Source of the DNA: JABFRZ01 sp031413955 | GTDB lineage: Bacteria > Planctomycetota > UBA1135 > GCA-002686595 | Reading direction: 5' to 3' | DNA length: 23,004 bases | NCBI GenBank assembly: GCA_031413955.1 | Contig: JANOGB010000304.1 | Coordinates: 1-23,004 of the forward strand | In this document: one piece after another, positions 1 through 10,569 of the stretch | Layout of the letters: each line of letters starts with the position of its first letter | How positions within the stretch are numbered: position 1 is the first letter of the stretch | Made by a program: the position numbers and the translations under genes | The notes under the pieces: model-generated | What the model saw: only the letters and a program-made list of their open reading frames with translations | Told to the model about the DNA's origin: nothing | The model's database searches: none

Positions 1-980
1 CGCGCGGCGCCGGCGCGCAGCGGGCTCTTCGACTCCCAGGCCCAGCGGCGGACGCGCGCGGCGAGGCCGCGCCGCGCCAGCCTCCAGCGCACGGCGAGCG
101 GCGCGGGCGCGCCGGGCGGCGTGACGGTCTCGTAGCCGAGCTCGCGCATCAGGCCGCCCGCGACGTGCTCGAGCGCGCGCAGCTCGCCGCGGCTCATCTC
201 GGCCTTCCAGCCCGAGACCTCGCCCTTGCGGAAGAAGCCTTTGGGCGCGTGGCCGCCCTGGCGCAGCTTCTCGAGCGCGCAGTTCGCCACGGCGCGCTCG
301 CACAGCGCCTGGTCGGCCGGCAGCTCGAGCCAGCGGAAGATGTCGGCCAGGCCCGAGGCGGACTCCTTGCGCAAGCGTTCGTAGCGCACCTCGAGGTAGC
401 GCGGCGTGGCCGCGGCGATCGCGCGCGCGCGCGTCACGTCGTGCACCCATTCCTCGGCCACCGAGAGCGGGTCGTAGGCGAAACGCGTCGGGTCGGCCCA
501 GGACTTGGCCGCGCTCTTCTGCGAGCAGAAGACGCTGCGCGGATCGCGTACCACGTGCAGGAACCAGGCGTCCGGGAAGACGCGCAGGATCTCCTCCCAC
601 ACCTGCACGTACTCGGGCGTCTGGTCGACCACGGCCAGGGCCGCGGGGTTCACGGCACCGAGCTCGGCGTAGACCGACTCGGCCAGCGGGCGTACGAGCT
701 CGACGTAGCGGCCGGGCGGCACGGCGTCGGCGATGTGTACGCGCGCGAGGCCGTCGTCGGTGGCCTGGCTCGGGAGCCCGGGCCGCACTTGCGTCGTCAG
801 CGCGCAGGCCCCGTAGTCGTTGCGCGCTGCGAACCAGCGCCCGAAGTGCGCCAGGCGGCGGAAGAAGTCGATCTGCTGCAGGGCCACCACGCGCGGGTGC
901 TGGCCCAGGAGGAGCATGGTCCAGGTCGTGCCGCTGCGCCGGCAGCCGACGATGAAGACGCGTTTCAGCGCAGCGGCCAC
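1..980 (-). CDS. Sulfotransferase family protein (3' end beyond window)
   Basis: This gene encodes a PAPS-dependent sulfotransferase, which would transfer sulfonate to a hydroxyl or amine. Translation from a GTG at 980 gives VAAALKRVFIVGCRRSGTTW. The GCRRSGTTW segment is the N-terminal 5'-phosphosulfate-binding loop. Around residue 160 the motif HVVRDPRSVFCSQKS fits the 3'-phosphate-binding region, and near residue 265 KGFFRKGEVSGWK matches the family's RKGxxGxWK signature. An in-frame TAG two codons upstream makes this GTG the first possible start, with a GGAG about 10 bases before it. The start lies 7 bases after the NRPS stop, so it is the fifth gene of the NRPS operon and probably a tailoring enzyme. 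About 326 codons are visible, close to the usual full length, but the frame is still open at base 1. The substrate cannot be read from the sequence; sulfation of the peptide, or a role in chain release, is inference. Confidence 0.9.
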   Translation of the reverse strand, partial: MAAALKRVFIVGCRRSGTTWTMLLLGQHPRVVALQQIDFFRRLAHFGRWFAARNDYGACALTTQVRPGLPSQATDDGLARVHIADAVPPGRYVELVRPLAESVYAELGAVNPAALAVVDQTPEYVQVWEEILRVFPDAWFLHVVRDPRSVFCSQKSAAKSWADPTRFAYDPLSVAEEWVHDVTRARAIAAATPRYLEVRYERLRKESASGLADIFRWLELPADQALCERAVANCALEKLRQGGHAPKGFFRKGEVSGWKAEMSRGELRALEHVAGGLMRELGYETVTPPGAPAPLAVRWRLARRGLAARVRRWAWESKSPLRAGAA

Positions 981-987
981 GGGCTAC

Positions 988-2290
988 TCAGGCTCCGACG
1001 GCGCGCTCGGCGCTCTCGCCTTCCAGGACGGACAGCACGACCTCGGCCAGGCGCTGCACACGCTCGCTCTCGGACGGATCGCGCACGAGCTCGGCCGCCA
1101 GCGCGGCCGGCGTGCGCTGCTCGAACAGGGCGCGTAGCGGCAGCTTGATCTGCAGGGTCTCCTTGAGCCGCGCATACAGGCGCGTGGCCGAGAGCGAGTG
1201 CCCGCCCAGCGCGAAGAAGTCGTCGTTGCGGCCGACGGTCTCGAGGCCCAGCACGTCGGCGAACAGGGCCGCGAGCACGATCTCGAGCGCGCCCTCCGGT
1301 TCAGCGAACGACAGCGGCTCGCTCGGCTCCGGCAGCGCCTTGCGGTCGATCTTCCCGTTCGGGAGCTGCGGCCAGCCGTCCAGGCACACGGCACGCGAGG
1401 GCACCATGTACTCGGGCACGCGCTCGGAGAGATACCGCAGCAAATCGGTCTCGGCCGGGCGCGGCCCGATCGGGACGACGTAGGCCACGAGCTGCGCGCC
1501 GCGCCCGCCGTCGTCGCGCGCCAGCACGATCGCCTCGCGCACGGCCGGGTGCTCGGAGAGCGCGGCCTCGATCTCCTCGAGCTCGATGCGGTAGCCGCGG
1601 ATCTTGACCTGGTTGTCGATGCGCCCGAGGAACTCCAGGTTGCCGTCCGTCAGCCAGCGCGCGCGGTCCCCGGTGCGGTACATGCGGCCACCCGAGAACG
1701 GATCGTCGGCGAAGCGCTCGGCCGTGAGCTCGGGGCGCTCGAGGTAGCCGGAGGCGACGCCCGGACCGCCGATCCACAGCTCGCCGGCCACGCCCAGCGG
1801 CGCGAGATCGCGCTCGCGCGTCAGCACGTAGGCGGCCGAGCCCGGGATCGGGCGCCCGATGGGCACCTGCAGGCGCTCGAACGGCTGGCGCGCATCGAAG
1901 ACCGTGCTCCACACCGTGCCCTCGGTCGGACCGTACTCGTTGTAGAGCCTGGCGCGCGGGAGTTTTGCGCGGTGGCGGCGCACGAGGTCCGTCGGGCAGC
2001 TCTCGCCGGCCACGATCACGGTTTCGAGCGAGGCCAGCTCGTGCGCAGTTCCCTGCTCGAGCAAGAGCGACCACAGCGAGGGCAGGCCGAGCAGGTGGCT
2101 CGGCTTGTGGCGCGCGATCAGACCCGGAAGGCTGGCGAGGTCGCGCTCAAAACCCTCCGGGGGCAGGATCAGCGTGCCGCCTTGCACCAAGGTCCAGAAG
2201 ATGCCGGCCACCGAGCTGTCGAACGCGAAAGACGAGAGCAACAGGTAGCGCTCGACCCGGCCCGCGTAGGCCGCGACGCGCGCGCGCGCG
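988..2290 (-). CDS. NRPS module 2, C-terminal part (rest of A domain plus PCP), separated by frameshift
   Basis: This frame continues the protein that begins at 4157, from the end of A-domain motif A3 onward. It has no plausible start of its own near the junction, so it is the 3' part of a frame-disrupted gene. Visible in order are A4 (SSFAFDSSVAGIFW), A5 (NEYGPTEGTVWST), A7 (YRTGDRARW), A8 (GRIDNQVKIRGYRIELEEI), A10 (LPNGKIDRK) and a carrier domain with DDFFALGGHSL, whose Ser takes the phosphopantetheine arm. By alignment to GrsA the pocket reads D-S-A-G-I-A-E-V-W-K; I cannot assign a substrate from that. The protein ends shortly after the PCP, with no thioesterase, reductase or epimerase domain. 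If one CG unit is removed at 2277-2290, this joins the upstream part as a 1055-residue C-A-PCP protein. Reading frame and domain calls are firm; whether the break is real or a sequencing error is open. Confidence 0.85.
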
Positions 2291-4157
2291 TCGAATGAAC
2301 GAGGTTGCCGTGCGTGATCGGCACACCCTTGGGCTTGCCGCTCGAGCCCGAGGTGTAGATGACGTAGGCGAGGTCTCTGGGCGTGACGCGCGCACGCGGC
2401 GCACAGGCGGCCGTCGCGCGCGGGGCGTGCACCGGCACGAGCGTCCCGTGAAAACCCGCCAGCGCGGCCGCGCTCGCGGCGGAGCCGATGACGACCGCGG
2501 CGTGCGAGTCGGCGAGCATGCCGAGCACGCGCTCGCGCGGATAGCTGGGCGGCAGCGGCACGTAGGCGCCGCCGGCGCGCAGTACGGCGAGCAGCGCGAC
2601 CACCAGCTCGACCGAGCGTTCGAGGTGCACGCCCACCAGCGCGCCCGGGACGACGCCCTGGGTCTCGAGCTCGAGCGCGAGCGCTGCGGAACGCTGCTCG
2701 AGGGCGCGGTAGGTGAGCTCGACCCCGTTTGCCTGGACCGCCGCGGCGTCGGGTCGCTGCCGGGCCGCCTCCAGGATCCACTCGTGCATGCAGCGTCCGG
2801 CCGGCGCAGCCTGGACGGCCTCGGCGCGCGAGGCCAGCTCGGGGCCGCGGGCGAGCTCGAGCACGCGCGCGCGCGCTTCGCCCGACAGGGCCGAGAGGCC
2901 CGCGAGCGGCGCGTCGGGCCGTGCCAGCGCGCTCTCGAGCAACGCCAAATACGGAGCGGTCATTGCCTCCGCATCGGCCGCGCTGAAGAAACGCAGGTCG
3001 AAGGCGAAGCGCAGCTCGCAGCCGTGGCTCGTCTCCTCGACGCGCAGGAGGCCGCGGAAGGGTTCGCCGTGTCCGTCGCGGCGCAGGAGCTCGAGGCGCA
3101 GCGCGCCGTGCTCGTGGTCGGGCTCGAGCGGCAGGTGCTCGAAGGCGTAGCGGAAGGAGAAATCGGCGCGTGCGCCGAGTTGCGCAGGCTGGAAGAACTC
3201 GTGCCACTCCGCGCCACGCGCGATCTGTTCGTCGGTGCTGCGTGCGAGCTGTGCCAGGCTCACGCGCTCGTCGATCTGCGCCGAGACCGGCAGGAAACGC
3301 TCGAAGGTCCCGAGCGCGTGGTCGAGACCCTGGAACGCGCGTCCGGCCGAGCGCACGCCGAGCACCAGGCTGCCGAGGTCCGCCGAGCGCGCGAGCCAGG
3401 CCTGCCAGGCGGCGCACAGGAACGCCTCGACCGGGATGCGGCGTCCGCGCGCGAGCTGCTGCAGGGACTCTTGCACGCGCGGCGGGAGCTCGCGCGAGAG
3501 CTCGAAGAGGCGCAGCGCTTGCGCCCCGCGGTCGTGCTCGAGCGGCAGGCGCAAACTGGCCGCCGCGCCCAGGTCCAGGGCGCGCCAGGCCTCGAGCCCG
3601 CTGGGCGCGTCCGCGCTCTCGAGCGTGTCGCGCAGCCACTGGGCCAGGTCGGCGAACTGCACCGGCGGCTCGTGCTCGAGCTCGCCCGCCAGGGCCGCGG
3701 CCAGCTCGCGTGCCAGGCTCCACAGCGAGCGCCAGTCCGCGGCCAGGGCCGACTGCGTGAGGACGAGCACGTGCTCCGCGGGCGCCACGCGCGCGAGCGC
3801 CACGCGCAGTGGCGCCGAGCCGTCGAGCGGATAGGGCGCGCGTAGCACGCTCTCGAGCCGGCGGCACTCGAGCTCGCGCTCCACCAGCGTCTTCTTGCTC
3901 CAGTCCAGGACCTCGAAGCTCGCCTGCCCCACGCGCTCGACCATCATGGCCGGGGCCGCGCCCGCATCGACGCACACGAAGCGCGTGCGCAGGATCTCGT
4001 GGCGCTTCACCAGCTCTCCGAGCGCGGTGCGCAACGCCTCGGGCTCGAGCTCGCCGTGCAGCGCGAGGGTCAAGGACGTGCCCCACGGGAAGCGCGGCTC
4101 GTTCTGGACCAGCTTCCAGCGTGCTTCCTGCACGGGCGAGAGCGAGAAGTGGCTCAT
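2169..4157 (-). CDS. NRPS module 2, N-terminal part (non-canonical C domain plus start of A domain), frameshifted
   Basis: This is the 5' part of the second NRPS. Residues 1-430 are a condensation-family domain with the C1-like motif FSLSPVQEARWKLVQ and RHEILRTRF. The catalytic HHxxxDG is replaced by S136-A-L-A-A-D141-W142: the Asp is kept, both His are lost, and the usual IGFFVNTLPLR is ALGTFERFLPV. As I recall, a recognised C-domain subfamily carries a Pro-Ala version of this motif, so it may be specialised rather than decayed. Residues 455 onward are an A domain with A3 YVIYTSGSSGKPKGV followed by THGNLVHST. After residue 623 the frame reads SRPTRAGSSATCC and soon stops at 2169, while the expected continuation RARVAAYAGRVERYLLLSS lies in the other frame. 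The start is ATG at 4157, 25 bases after the free-standing C gene. As sequenced, the product would lack most of the A domain and the whole PCP. Confidence 0.85.
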   Translation of the reverse strand: MSHFSLSPVQEARWKLVQNEPRFPWGTSLTLALHGELEPEALRTALGELVKRHEILRTRFVCVDAGAAPAMMVERVGQASFEVLDWSKKTLVERELECRRLESVLRAPYPLDGSAPLRVALARVAPAEHVLVLTQSALAADWRSLWSLARELAAALAGELEHEPPVQFADLAQWLRDTLESADAPSGLEAWRALDLGAAASLRLPLEHDRGAQALRLFELSRELPPRVQESLQQLARGRRIPVEAFLCAAWQAWLARSADLGSLVLGVRSAGRAFQGLDHALGTFERFLPVSAQIDERVSLAQLARSTDEQIARGAEWHEFFQPAQLGARADFSFRYAFEHLPLEPDHEHGALRLELLRRDGHGEPFRGLLRVEETSHGCELRFAFDLRFFSAADAEAMTAPYLALLESALARPDAPLAGLSALSGEARARVLELARGPELASRAEAVQAAPAGRCMHEWILEAARQRPDAAAVQANGVELTYRALEQRSAALALELETQGVVPGALVGVHLERSVELVVALLAVLRAGGAYVPLPPSYPRERVLGMLADSHAAVVIGSAASAAALAGFHGTLVPVHAPRATAACAPRARVTPRDLAYVIYTSGSSGKPKGVPITHGNLVHSTRARASRPTRAGSSATCCSRLSRSTARWPASSGPWCKAAR
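2277..2290. repeat. (CG)7 dinucleotide run at the NRPS frameshift
   Basis: Seven consecutive CG units sit exactly where the A-domain reading frame breaks. With six units the minus-strand reading is ACG CGC GCG CGC GTC GCG, encoding T-R-A-R-V-A, and it joins the two NRPS parts perfectly. With seven, the product terminates about 40 residues later. Slippage during replication or a base-calling or assembly error in the run would both produce this. Confidence 0.9.
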
Positions 4158-4161
4158 CCGA

Positions 4162-4183
4162 GATTCCCTGATGATTCCCTGAT
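4162..4183. repeat. Perfect 11-base tandem duplication before NRPS module 2
   Basis: The unit GATTCCCTGAT occurs twice with no gap (4162-4172 and 4173-4183). It almost fills the 25-base spacer between the stop of the free-standing C gene and the ATG of NRPS module 2, and its last base overlaps that stop codon. On the coding strand each unit contains AGGGAATC, so the copy nearest the ATG places a weak ribosome-binding-like AGGG about 10 bases upstream. A third unit or the loss of one would change spacing but no coding sequence. Confidence 0.85.
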
Positions 4184-5643
4184 CATTCTCCGGCCGCGCG
4201 TCGCCGGCGCGGGGGCAAGGTGGTCGTGGCGCGCCGGCCGGGGAGCGCGCACAGGCTGCGCAGCTCGGAGAGGCGCATCCCTGGCCGCGCGAGCACGGCC
4301 TCCAGGATGCGCACGTAGTCGCTGGCCAGACGCTCGGCCGCGGCGGGGGCCAGGAGTCCGAGGTCGTACTCCAGGAAGCCCGTCAGGGTCCGGGCGGATT
4401 CGTGCAGCACGAGCGCGAGCTCGAAGCGCGCCACGCCCGGGTCGACGAATTCCCAGGCACATTCGGCCCCGGCGCAGGCCGGCGCGCGGATGGCGTCCTT
4501 CATGTGCGAGAAGAACGACGTGAACAGCGCGGGGCCGCCCTCGGATCCGCCGGCACGTCCGGCCGCGCGCGCGATGCGGTCGAACGGTAGCTCACCGTGC
4601 TCGAGCGCCGCCAGCGCGGCCACGCGCACGCGGCTCACCAGGGCGAGAAACGTCGGATCGCCGCCGAGATCGGCGCGCAGGGGCAGGCTCTGCACGAAGA
4701 AGCCGATCAGGGGCCGGAGCTCGGGCCGCTGGCGCAGGGAACTGGCGATGCCGGTGCAGAGGTCGCTCGCGCCGCTCTTCGCGCCGAGCAGCGTCAGCCA
4801 GGCGGTGAGCAGGAGCTGGTTGGTGGTGGCTTGCTCGTTGCGCGCGAGCGCGGCGAGACGCTGCGCGCAGTCCGGCGCGAAGACGACCGGCACCTGGGCG
4901 CCGCGCTGCGTGGCGCGCGCGCCGCTGCCGGGCCACGTGGAGGCAGGCAAGCCGTCCAGGGCGTTCTTCCAGTAGGTGGCGAGCTCGATAGCGCGGAGTT
5001 CGTCGAGGCGAGTGCGCTCCCAGGCCGCGTAGTCGCCGAACTGCACCGCCAGCGGCTCGAGCTCGGCGTGCTCGTCCGCGTACAGGGCCGAGAGCTCGTC
5101 GAAGAAGAGTCCCATCGACGCGCCGTCCGAGAGGATGTGGTGCATCGTCAGCGTCAGCACCCAGTGGTTCGGGTCGAGCTGGGCGAGCGTCATGCGCCAC
5201 TGCGCCGGCTGCGCCAGGTCGAAGGGCGCGCGCGCGTCCTCGTAGGCCAGCGCGCGCACGAGCTCGAAGGCCTCGTTCTCGCCGCGCAGGTCGACCCAGC
5301 GCAGCGGCAGCGGGCCGGGCGCATGGATGCGTTGCTCGGGGCCATCGCTCGCGAGCACGAACGAGGTGCGCAGGATCTCGTGGCGCGCCTGCACGCGCGC
5401 CAGGGCGCTCGTGAGTCGCGCGCGGTCGAGGGCGCTCTCGACCGAGACGAGCACGGCGTCGTTGTACAGCGCCGTGCCGGGCTGGAAGAGCTCCAGGAAG
5501 AAGAGCCGTTCCTGGGCCAGAGACAGCGGCGCGCGCTCGCGCTCTTTCCTGCGCGGAACGAGCCGCGCGCCCGGCGCGGCCAGGCCCTTCGCGGTCAGGG
5601 TCGCGCGCAAGAGCGCCAGGCGGTCTCCGGACAGGCGTGACAT
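4183..5643 (-). CDS. Free-standing NRPS condensation domain protein
   Basis: This 486-residue protein is a single condensation domain, which forms the amide bond between a donor and an acceptor thioester on carrier proteins. All the diagnostic motifs are present: PLSLAQERLFFLELFQPG (C1), RHEILRTSF (C2), H168-H-I-L-S-D-G174 (the intact HHxxxDG), FGDYAAWER (C4), LIGFFVQSLPLR (C5) and HGELPFDRI (C7). There is no A or PCP domain; about 35 residues precede C1 and a basic Pro/Arg-rich tail ends the protein. It starts with an ATG 18 bases after the SHMT-like gene and is followed by NRPS module 2 at 25 bases. It is the only condensation domain in the window with a complete catalytic motif, which suggests that it acts in trans between the carrier domains of the two flanking NRPS proteins. 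Motif content resembles LCL-type C domains, though the subtype needs a phylogeny. Confidence 0.93.
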   Translation of the reverse strand: MSRLSGDRLALLRATLTAKGLAAPGARLVPRRKERERAPLSLAQERLFFLELFQPGTALYNDAVLVSVESALDRARLTSALARVQARHEILRTSFVLASDGPEQRIHAPGPLPLRWVDLRGENEAFELVRALAYEDARAPFDLAQPAQWRMTLAQLDPNHWVLTLTMHHILSDGASMGLFFDELSALYADEHAELEPLAVQFGDYAAWERTRLDELRAIELATYWKNALDGLPASTWPGSGARATQRGAQVPVVFAPDCAQRLAALARNEQATTNQLLLTAWLTLLGAKSGASDLCTGIASSLRQRPELRPLIGFFVQSLPLRADLGGDPTFLALVSRVRVAALAALEHGELPFDRIARAAGRAGGSEGGPALFTSFFSHMKDAIRAPACAGAECAWEFVDPGVARFELALVLHESARTLTGFLEYDLGLLAPAAAERLASDYVRILEAVLARPGMRLSELRSLCALPGRRATTTLPPRRRRAAGE

Positions 5644-5661
5644 GGGACGGATGCGCCTGCG

Positions 5662-7035
5662 CTAGGCCGCGCGCGCGACGGAGAGGGGCGCCGGGTAGGT
5701 GCGGATCGGACGGCGCGCACAGATCGCGCGCACGCGGGTCTCGATGCGAGCCTGCAGGTCCGGGTCGAGGTGGTACTCGCGCTCGCTCTTCTGCTGCACG
5801 GCCGTGAGCGCCTGATCGATGAGCTCGACGCACTCGCGCATGTCCGCGGCGTCCATCTGGCGGATGGCGAGCCCGTTCGTGCCCAGCCGGATCCCGCTCG
5901 TGATCGTGGGCGGGTTCTGGTCGTAGGGAATACGGTTCTTGTTGACCACGATGCCGCAGGCCTCGAGCGCCTTCTCGGCGTTGACGCCCGTGATGCCGCG
6001 CTTGAAGACGTCGACCACCACGATGTGGTTGTCGGTGCCGCCGGTGATCACGCGGTAGCCTTTCTTCACGAAGGCCCCGGCCAGCGCGTTCGAGAGCGCG
6101 ACGATGCGCATGGCCACGTCCTGAAACTCGGGGCTGGACACGTAGGCGAAGCCGCGCGCCTTGGCCGCGATCGCGCTCTGGTTCGGCGCGCCCTGGAAGA
6201 AGGGGAAGACCTTCTTCTGTATCACCTCGGCCAGCGTGCGCTTGCCGTCCGGTCCCGGGCGCTGGAAGTCCTTGCCGATCAGGATCAGGCCGCCGCGCCC
6301 GCCGTAGAGCTGCTTGTGCGTGCAGGTGGTGGTGAAGTGCGCGTGGTCGACGGGCGAGGGATGCAGGCCGGCCGCGACGAGACCCGCGATGTGCGTGATG
6401 TCGGCCAGCAGGTAGGCTCCGACCTGGTCGGCGATGTCGCGAAAGCGCGCCCAGTCGACCTGGCGCGGATAGGCGGTGGTGCCGCAGATGATCAGCTTCG
6501 GGCGGTGCTCCTTCGCCAGGCGCTCGGCCTGGTCGTAGTCGATGCGCTCGTCACGCGTCAGCCCGTAGCCCACCGCTTTGAACACCTGGCCCGAGATCGA
6601 GGCCTTGGAACCGTGCGTCAGGTGACCGCCGAAGTCGAGCTCGAGACCCATCAGCGTGTCGCCCGCGTCCAGCACGCTGAACATCACGATCTCGTTGGCC
6701 GAGGTGGCCGACATCGGCTGCACGTTGGCGTAGCACGCGCCGAAGGCCTGCTTGGCGCGGTCGATGGCGAGCTGCTCGATCTCGTCGATGTGGCGGCAGC
6801 CGGCGTGGAAGCGCGCCTTGGGGTAGCCCTCGGCCGTCACGTTCATGGTCGGCATGGCCTCGCACACCAGCGCCGAGGGATCGGCGATGCTCGAGGACGC
6901 CACCATCGTCAGGACGTTCGCCTGGCGCCGGTACTCGTTCTCGAGGATGCGGAAGAGCTGCGGGTCCTCGCGCTGCAGGCGCTCGATGCCGTTGGCGAGG
7001 AAGTTGGCTAGGTCGTTGGTGGGGCTCGGGTTCAT
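5662..7035 (-). CDS. Serine hydroxymethyltransferase paralogue, candidate alpha-methylserine-forming enzyme
   Basis: This 457-residue fold-type I PLP enzyme of the SHMT family aligns with E. coli GlyA at an almost constant offset of +12. Core residues are kept: the PLP lysine K241 (THK, GlyA K229), D212 and H215 (D200, H203), H138 (H126), E69 of AEGYP (E57), and the Arg in TSGIRLGT (R363). Key substrate-side residues differ: Thr67 replaces Tyr55, His77 replaces Tyr65, Ser-Ser replaces Glu-Asn after Ser35, and MSATSAN replaces HSGSQAN. Tyr55-to-Thr is known from engineered SHMT that accepts D-alanine, and from memory also from alpha-methylserine enzymes. It sits inside the NRPS operon, 9 bases after module 1 with GAGGA overlapping that gene's stop, so it probably makes an unusual precursor such as alpha-methylserine or a beta-hydroxy amino acid. 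The housekeeping glyA role is unlikely. Confidence 0.93.
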   Translation of the reverse strand: MNPSPTNDLANFLANGIERLQREDPQLFRILENEYRRQANVLTMVASSSIADPSALVCEAMPTMNVTAEGYPKARFHAGCRHIDEIEQLAIDRAKQAFGACYANVQPMSATSANEIVMFSVLDAGDTLMGLELDFGGHLTHGSKASISGQVFKAVGYGLTRDERIDYDQAERLAKEHRPKLIICGTTAYPRQVDWARFRDIADQVGAYLLADITHIAGLVAAGLHPSPVDHAHFTTTCTHKQLYGGRGGLILIGKDFQRPGPDGKRTLAEVIQKKVFPFFQGAPNQSAIAAKARGFAYVSSPEFQDVAMRIVALSNALAGAFVKKGYRVITGGTDNHIVVVDVFKRGITGVNAEKALEACGIVVNKNRIPYDQNPPTITSGIRLGTNGLAIRQMDAADMRECVELIDQALTAVQQKSEREYHLDPDLQARIETRVRAICARRPIRTYPAPLSVARAA

Positions 7036-7044
7036 CGTGTTTCC

Positions 7045-9681
<2,637 letters not shown>

Positions 9682-9747
9682 GGGCTCATGGGGAAGAGGC
9701 AGAGGGCTTCAACCGCGCGCGCCAAACCGGACGATGACGCTCCCGGG
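9682..9747. promoter_or_regulatory. Divergent intergenic region, NRPS operon / PPTase
   Basis: These 66 bases separate the first gene of the NRPS operon from the oppositely transcribed phosphopantetheinyl transferase, so promoters for both would be expected here or inside the 5' ends of the genes. I see no convincing -35/-10 pair, operator palindrome or riboswitch. The assignment rests on gene arrangement only. Confidence 0.35.
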
Positions 9748-10569
9748 ATGAGTCATCGAGCGAACGTCCGTGAGCCCGAATCGAGTCGGGTGCGCCTGGA
9801 ACGGGACGAGGTGCATCTCTGGTGGGGGCGGATGGATGCGGTCGAAAACCTGGACGGGGTGCGGGGCTGGCTATCGGACGACGAGCGGGGCCGAGCTGAG
9901 CGTTTCCGGCGCGAGGCGGACGCGCGCGCCTTCGTCTTCCGGCGGACTTTCCTGCGCTCGGTCCTGGCGCGCTACGCCGGGGTCGAGCCCGCGCAGCTCC
10001 GCTTCGAGCTGGGCGAGTTCGGCAAGCCATCGCTGCCCGGCGCGCTGGCGCGCGTGCGCTTCAACTCCTCGAGCTCGGGCGAGCGCGTGCTGGTGGGCGT
10101 GACTGGGGGACGCGAGATCGGCGTCGACGTGGAGCGCGCCGACGAGCGCTTCCTCGCGCCGGAAGAACTTTCGCGCCTGGCGCGGCGCGTCCTGACGGGG
10201 GAGGAGCAAGTCGCGCTGGGGCGCCTGACCGAGGCGCAGCGCGCGTACGCCTTCCTGCGGCTCTGGACGCGTAAGGAGGCCCTGCTCAAGGCGCTCGGCA
10301 CGGGCCTCTCGCGCGAGCCCAACACGGTGGCGGTCGGGCTGGAGCCGTTCGCCGGCGAGCGCGTGCTGGATGCAAGCGTCTTCCCCGGACGCGCGCTCGA
10401 CCTGCAGGCGCCGAGCGGCTTCTCCGCGAGTGCCGTCGTCGCCGCCGAGCCGGGCGAGCGGCTCACCTGGGAGCGCCGCTTCCCTCATCCGGGAGCGCCG
10501 GGCTCCAGCCCGGCTCCGGGTTCTTCTTCTTCCCCGGGAGCATCAGGCTCCAGCCTGGCTCCGATCTGA
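9748..10569 (+). CDS. 4'-phosphopantetheinyl transferase, Sfp/Gsp type
   Basis: This 273-residue enzyme would transfer 4'-phosphopantetheine from CoA to the conserved Ser of carrier domains, turning the neighbouring PCPs into their holo forms. Visible motifs are RRTFLRSVLARYAG (residues 65-78), FGKPSLPG (91-98), the metal-binding GVDVE with D127 and E129, and W173-T-R-K-E177-ALLK181. The usual NxSHSG, whose His contacts CoA, reads NSSSSG here with Ser109 in place of His, an unusual loss. ATG at 9748 gives a normal N-terminus about 20 residues before EVHLWW; an in-frame ATG at 9688 would only add residues unlike the family. Residues from about 247 to the stop are encoded by the palindromic repeat cluster and are Pro/Gly/Ser-rich, so they probably lie outside the fold. 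It is divergent from the NRPS operon, consistent with serving it. Confidence 0.93.
   Translation: MSHRANVREPESSRVRLERDEVHLWWGRMDAVENLDGVRGWLSDDERGRAERFRREADARAFVFRRTFLRSVLARYAGVEPAQLRFELGEFGKPSLPGALARVRFNSSSSGERVLVGVTGGREIGVDVERADERFLAPEELSRLARRVLTGEEQVALGRLTEAQRAYAFLRLWTRKEALLKALGTGLSREPNTVAVGLEPFAGERVLDASVFPGRALDLQAPSGFSASAVVAAEPGERLTWERRFPHPGAPGSSPAPGSSSSPGASGSSLAPI

Noticed and set aside
1965..3845. Plus-strand open frame of 626 codons opposite NRPS module 2
   Set aside because: It has no recognisable domain, and the minus strand carries C and A domain motifs throughout.
2291..4086. Upstream extension of the module 2 C-terminal frame to a start at 4086
   Set aside because: Before 2290 this frame is Arg/Ala-rich nonsense, while the neighbouring frame shows the C domain and A-domain motif A3. 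The frame is used only from the CG run onward.
5662..7035. Housekeeping glyA
   Set aside because: Tyr55, Tyr65 and the Glu-Asn after Ser35 are changed, and the gene is embedded in an NRPS operon, so a specialised paralogue is more likely.
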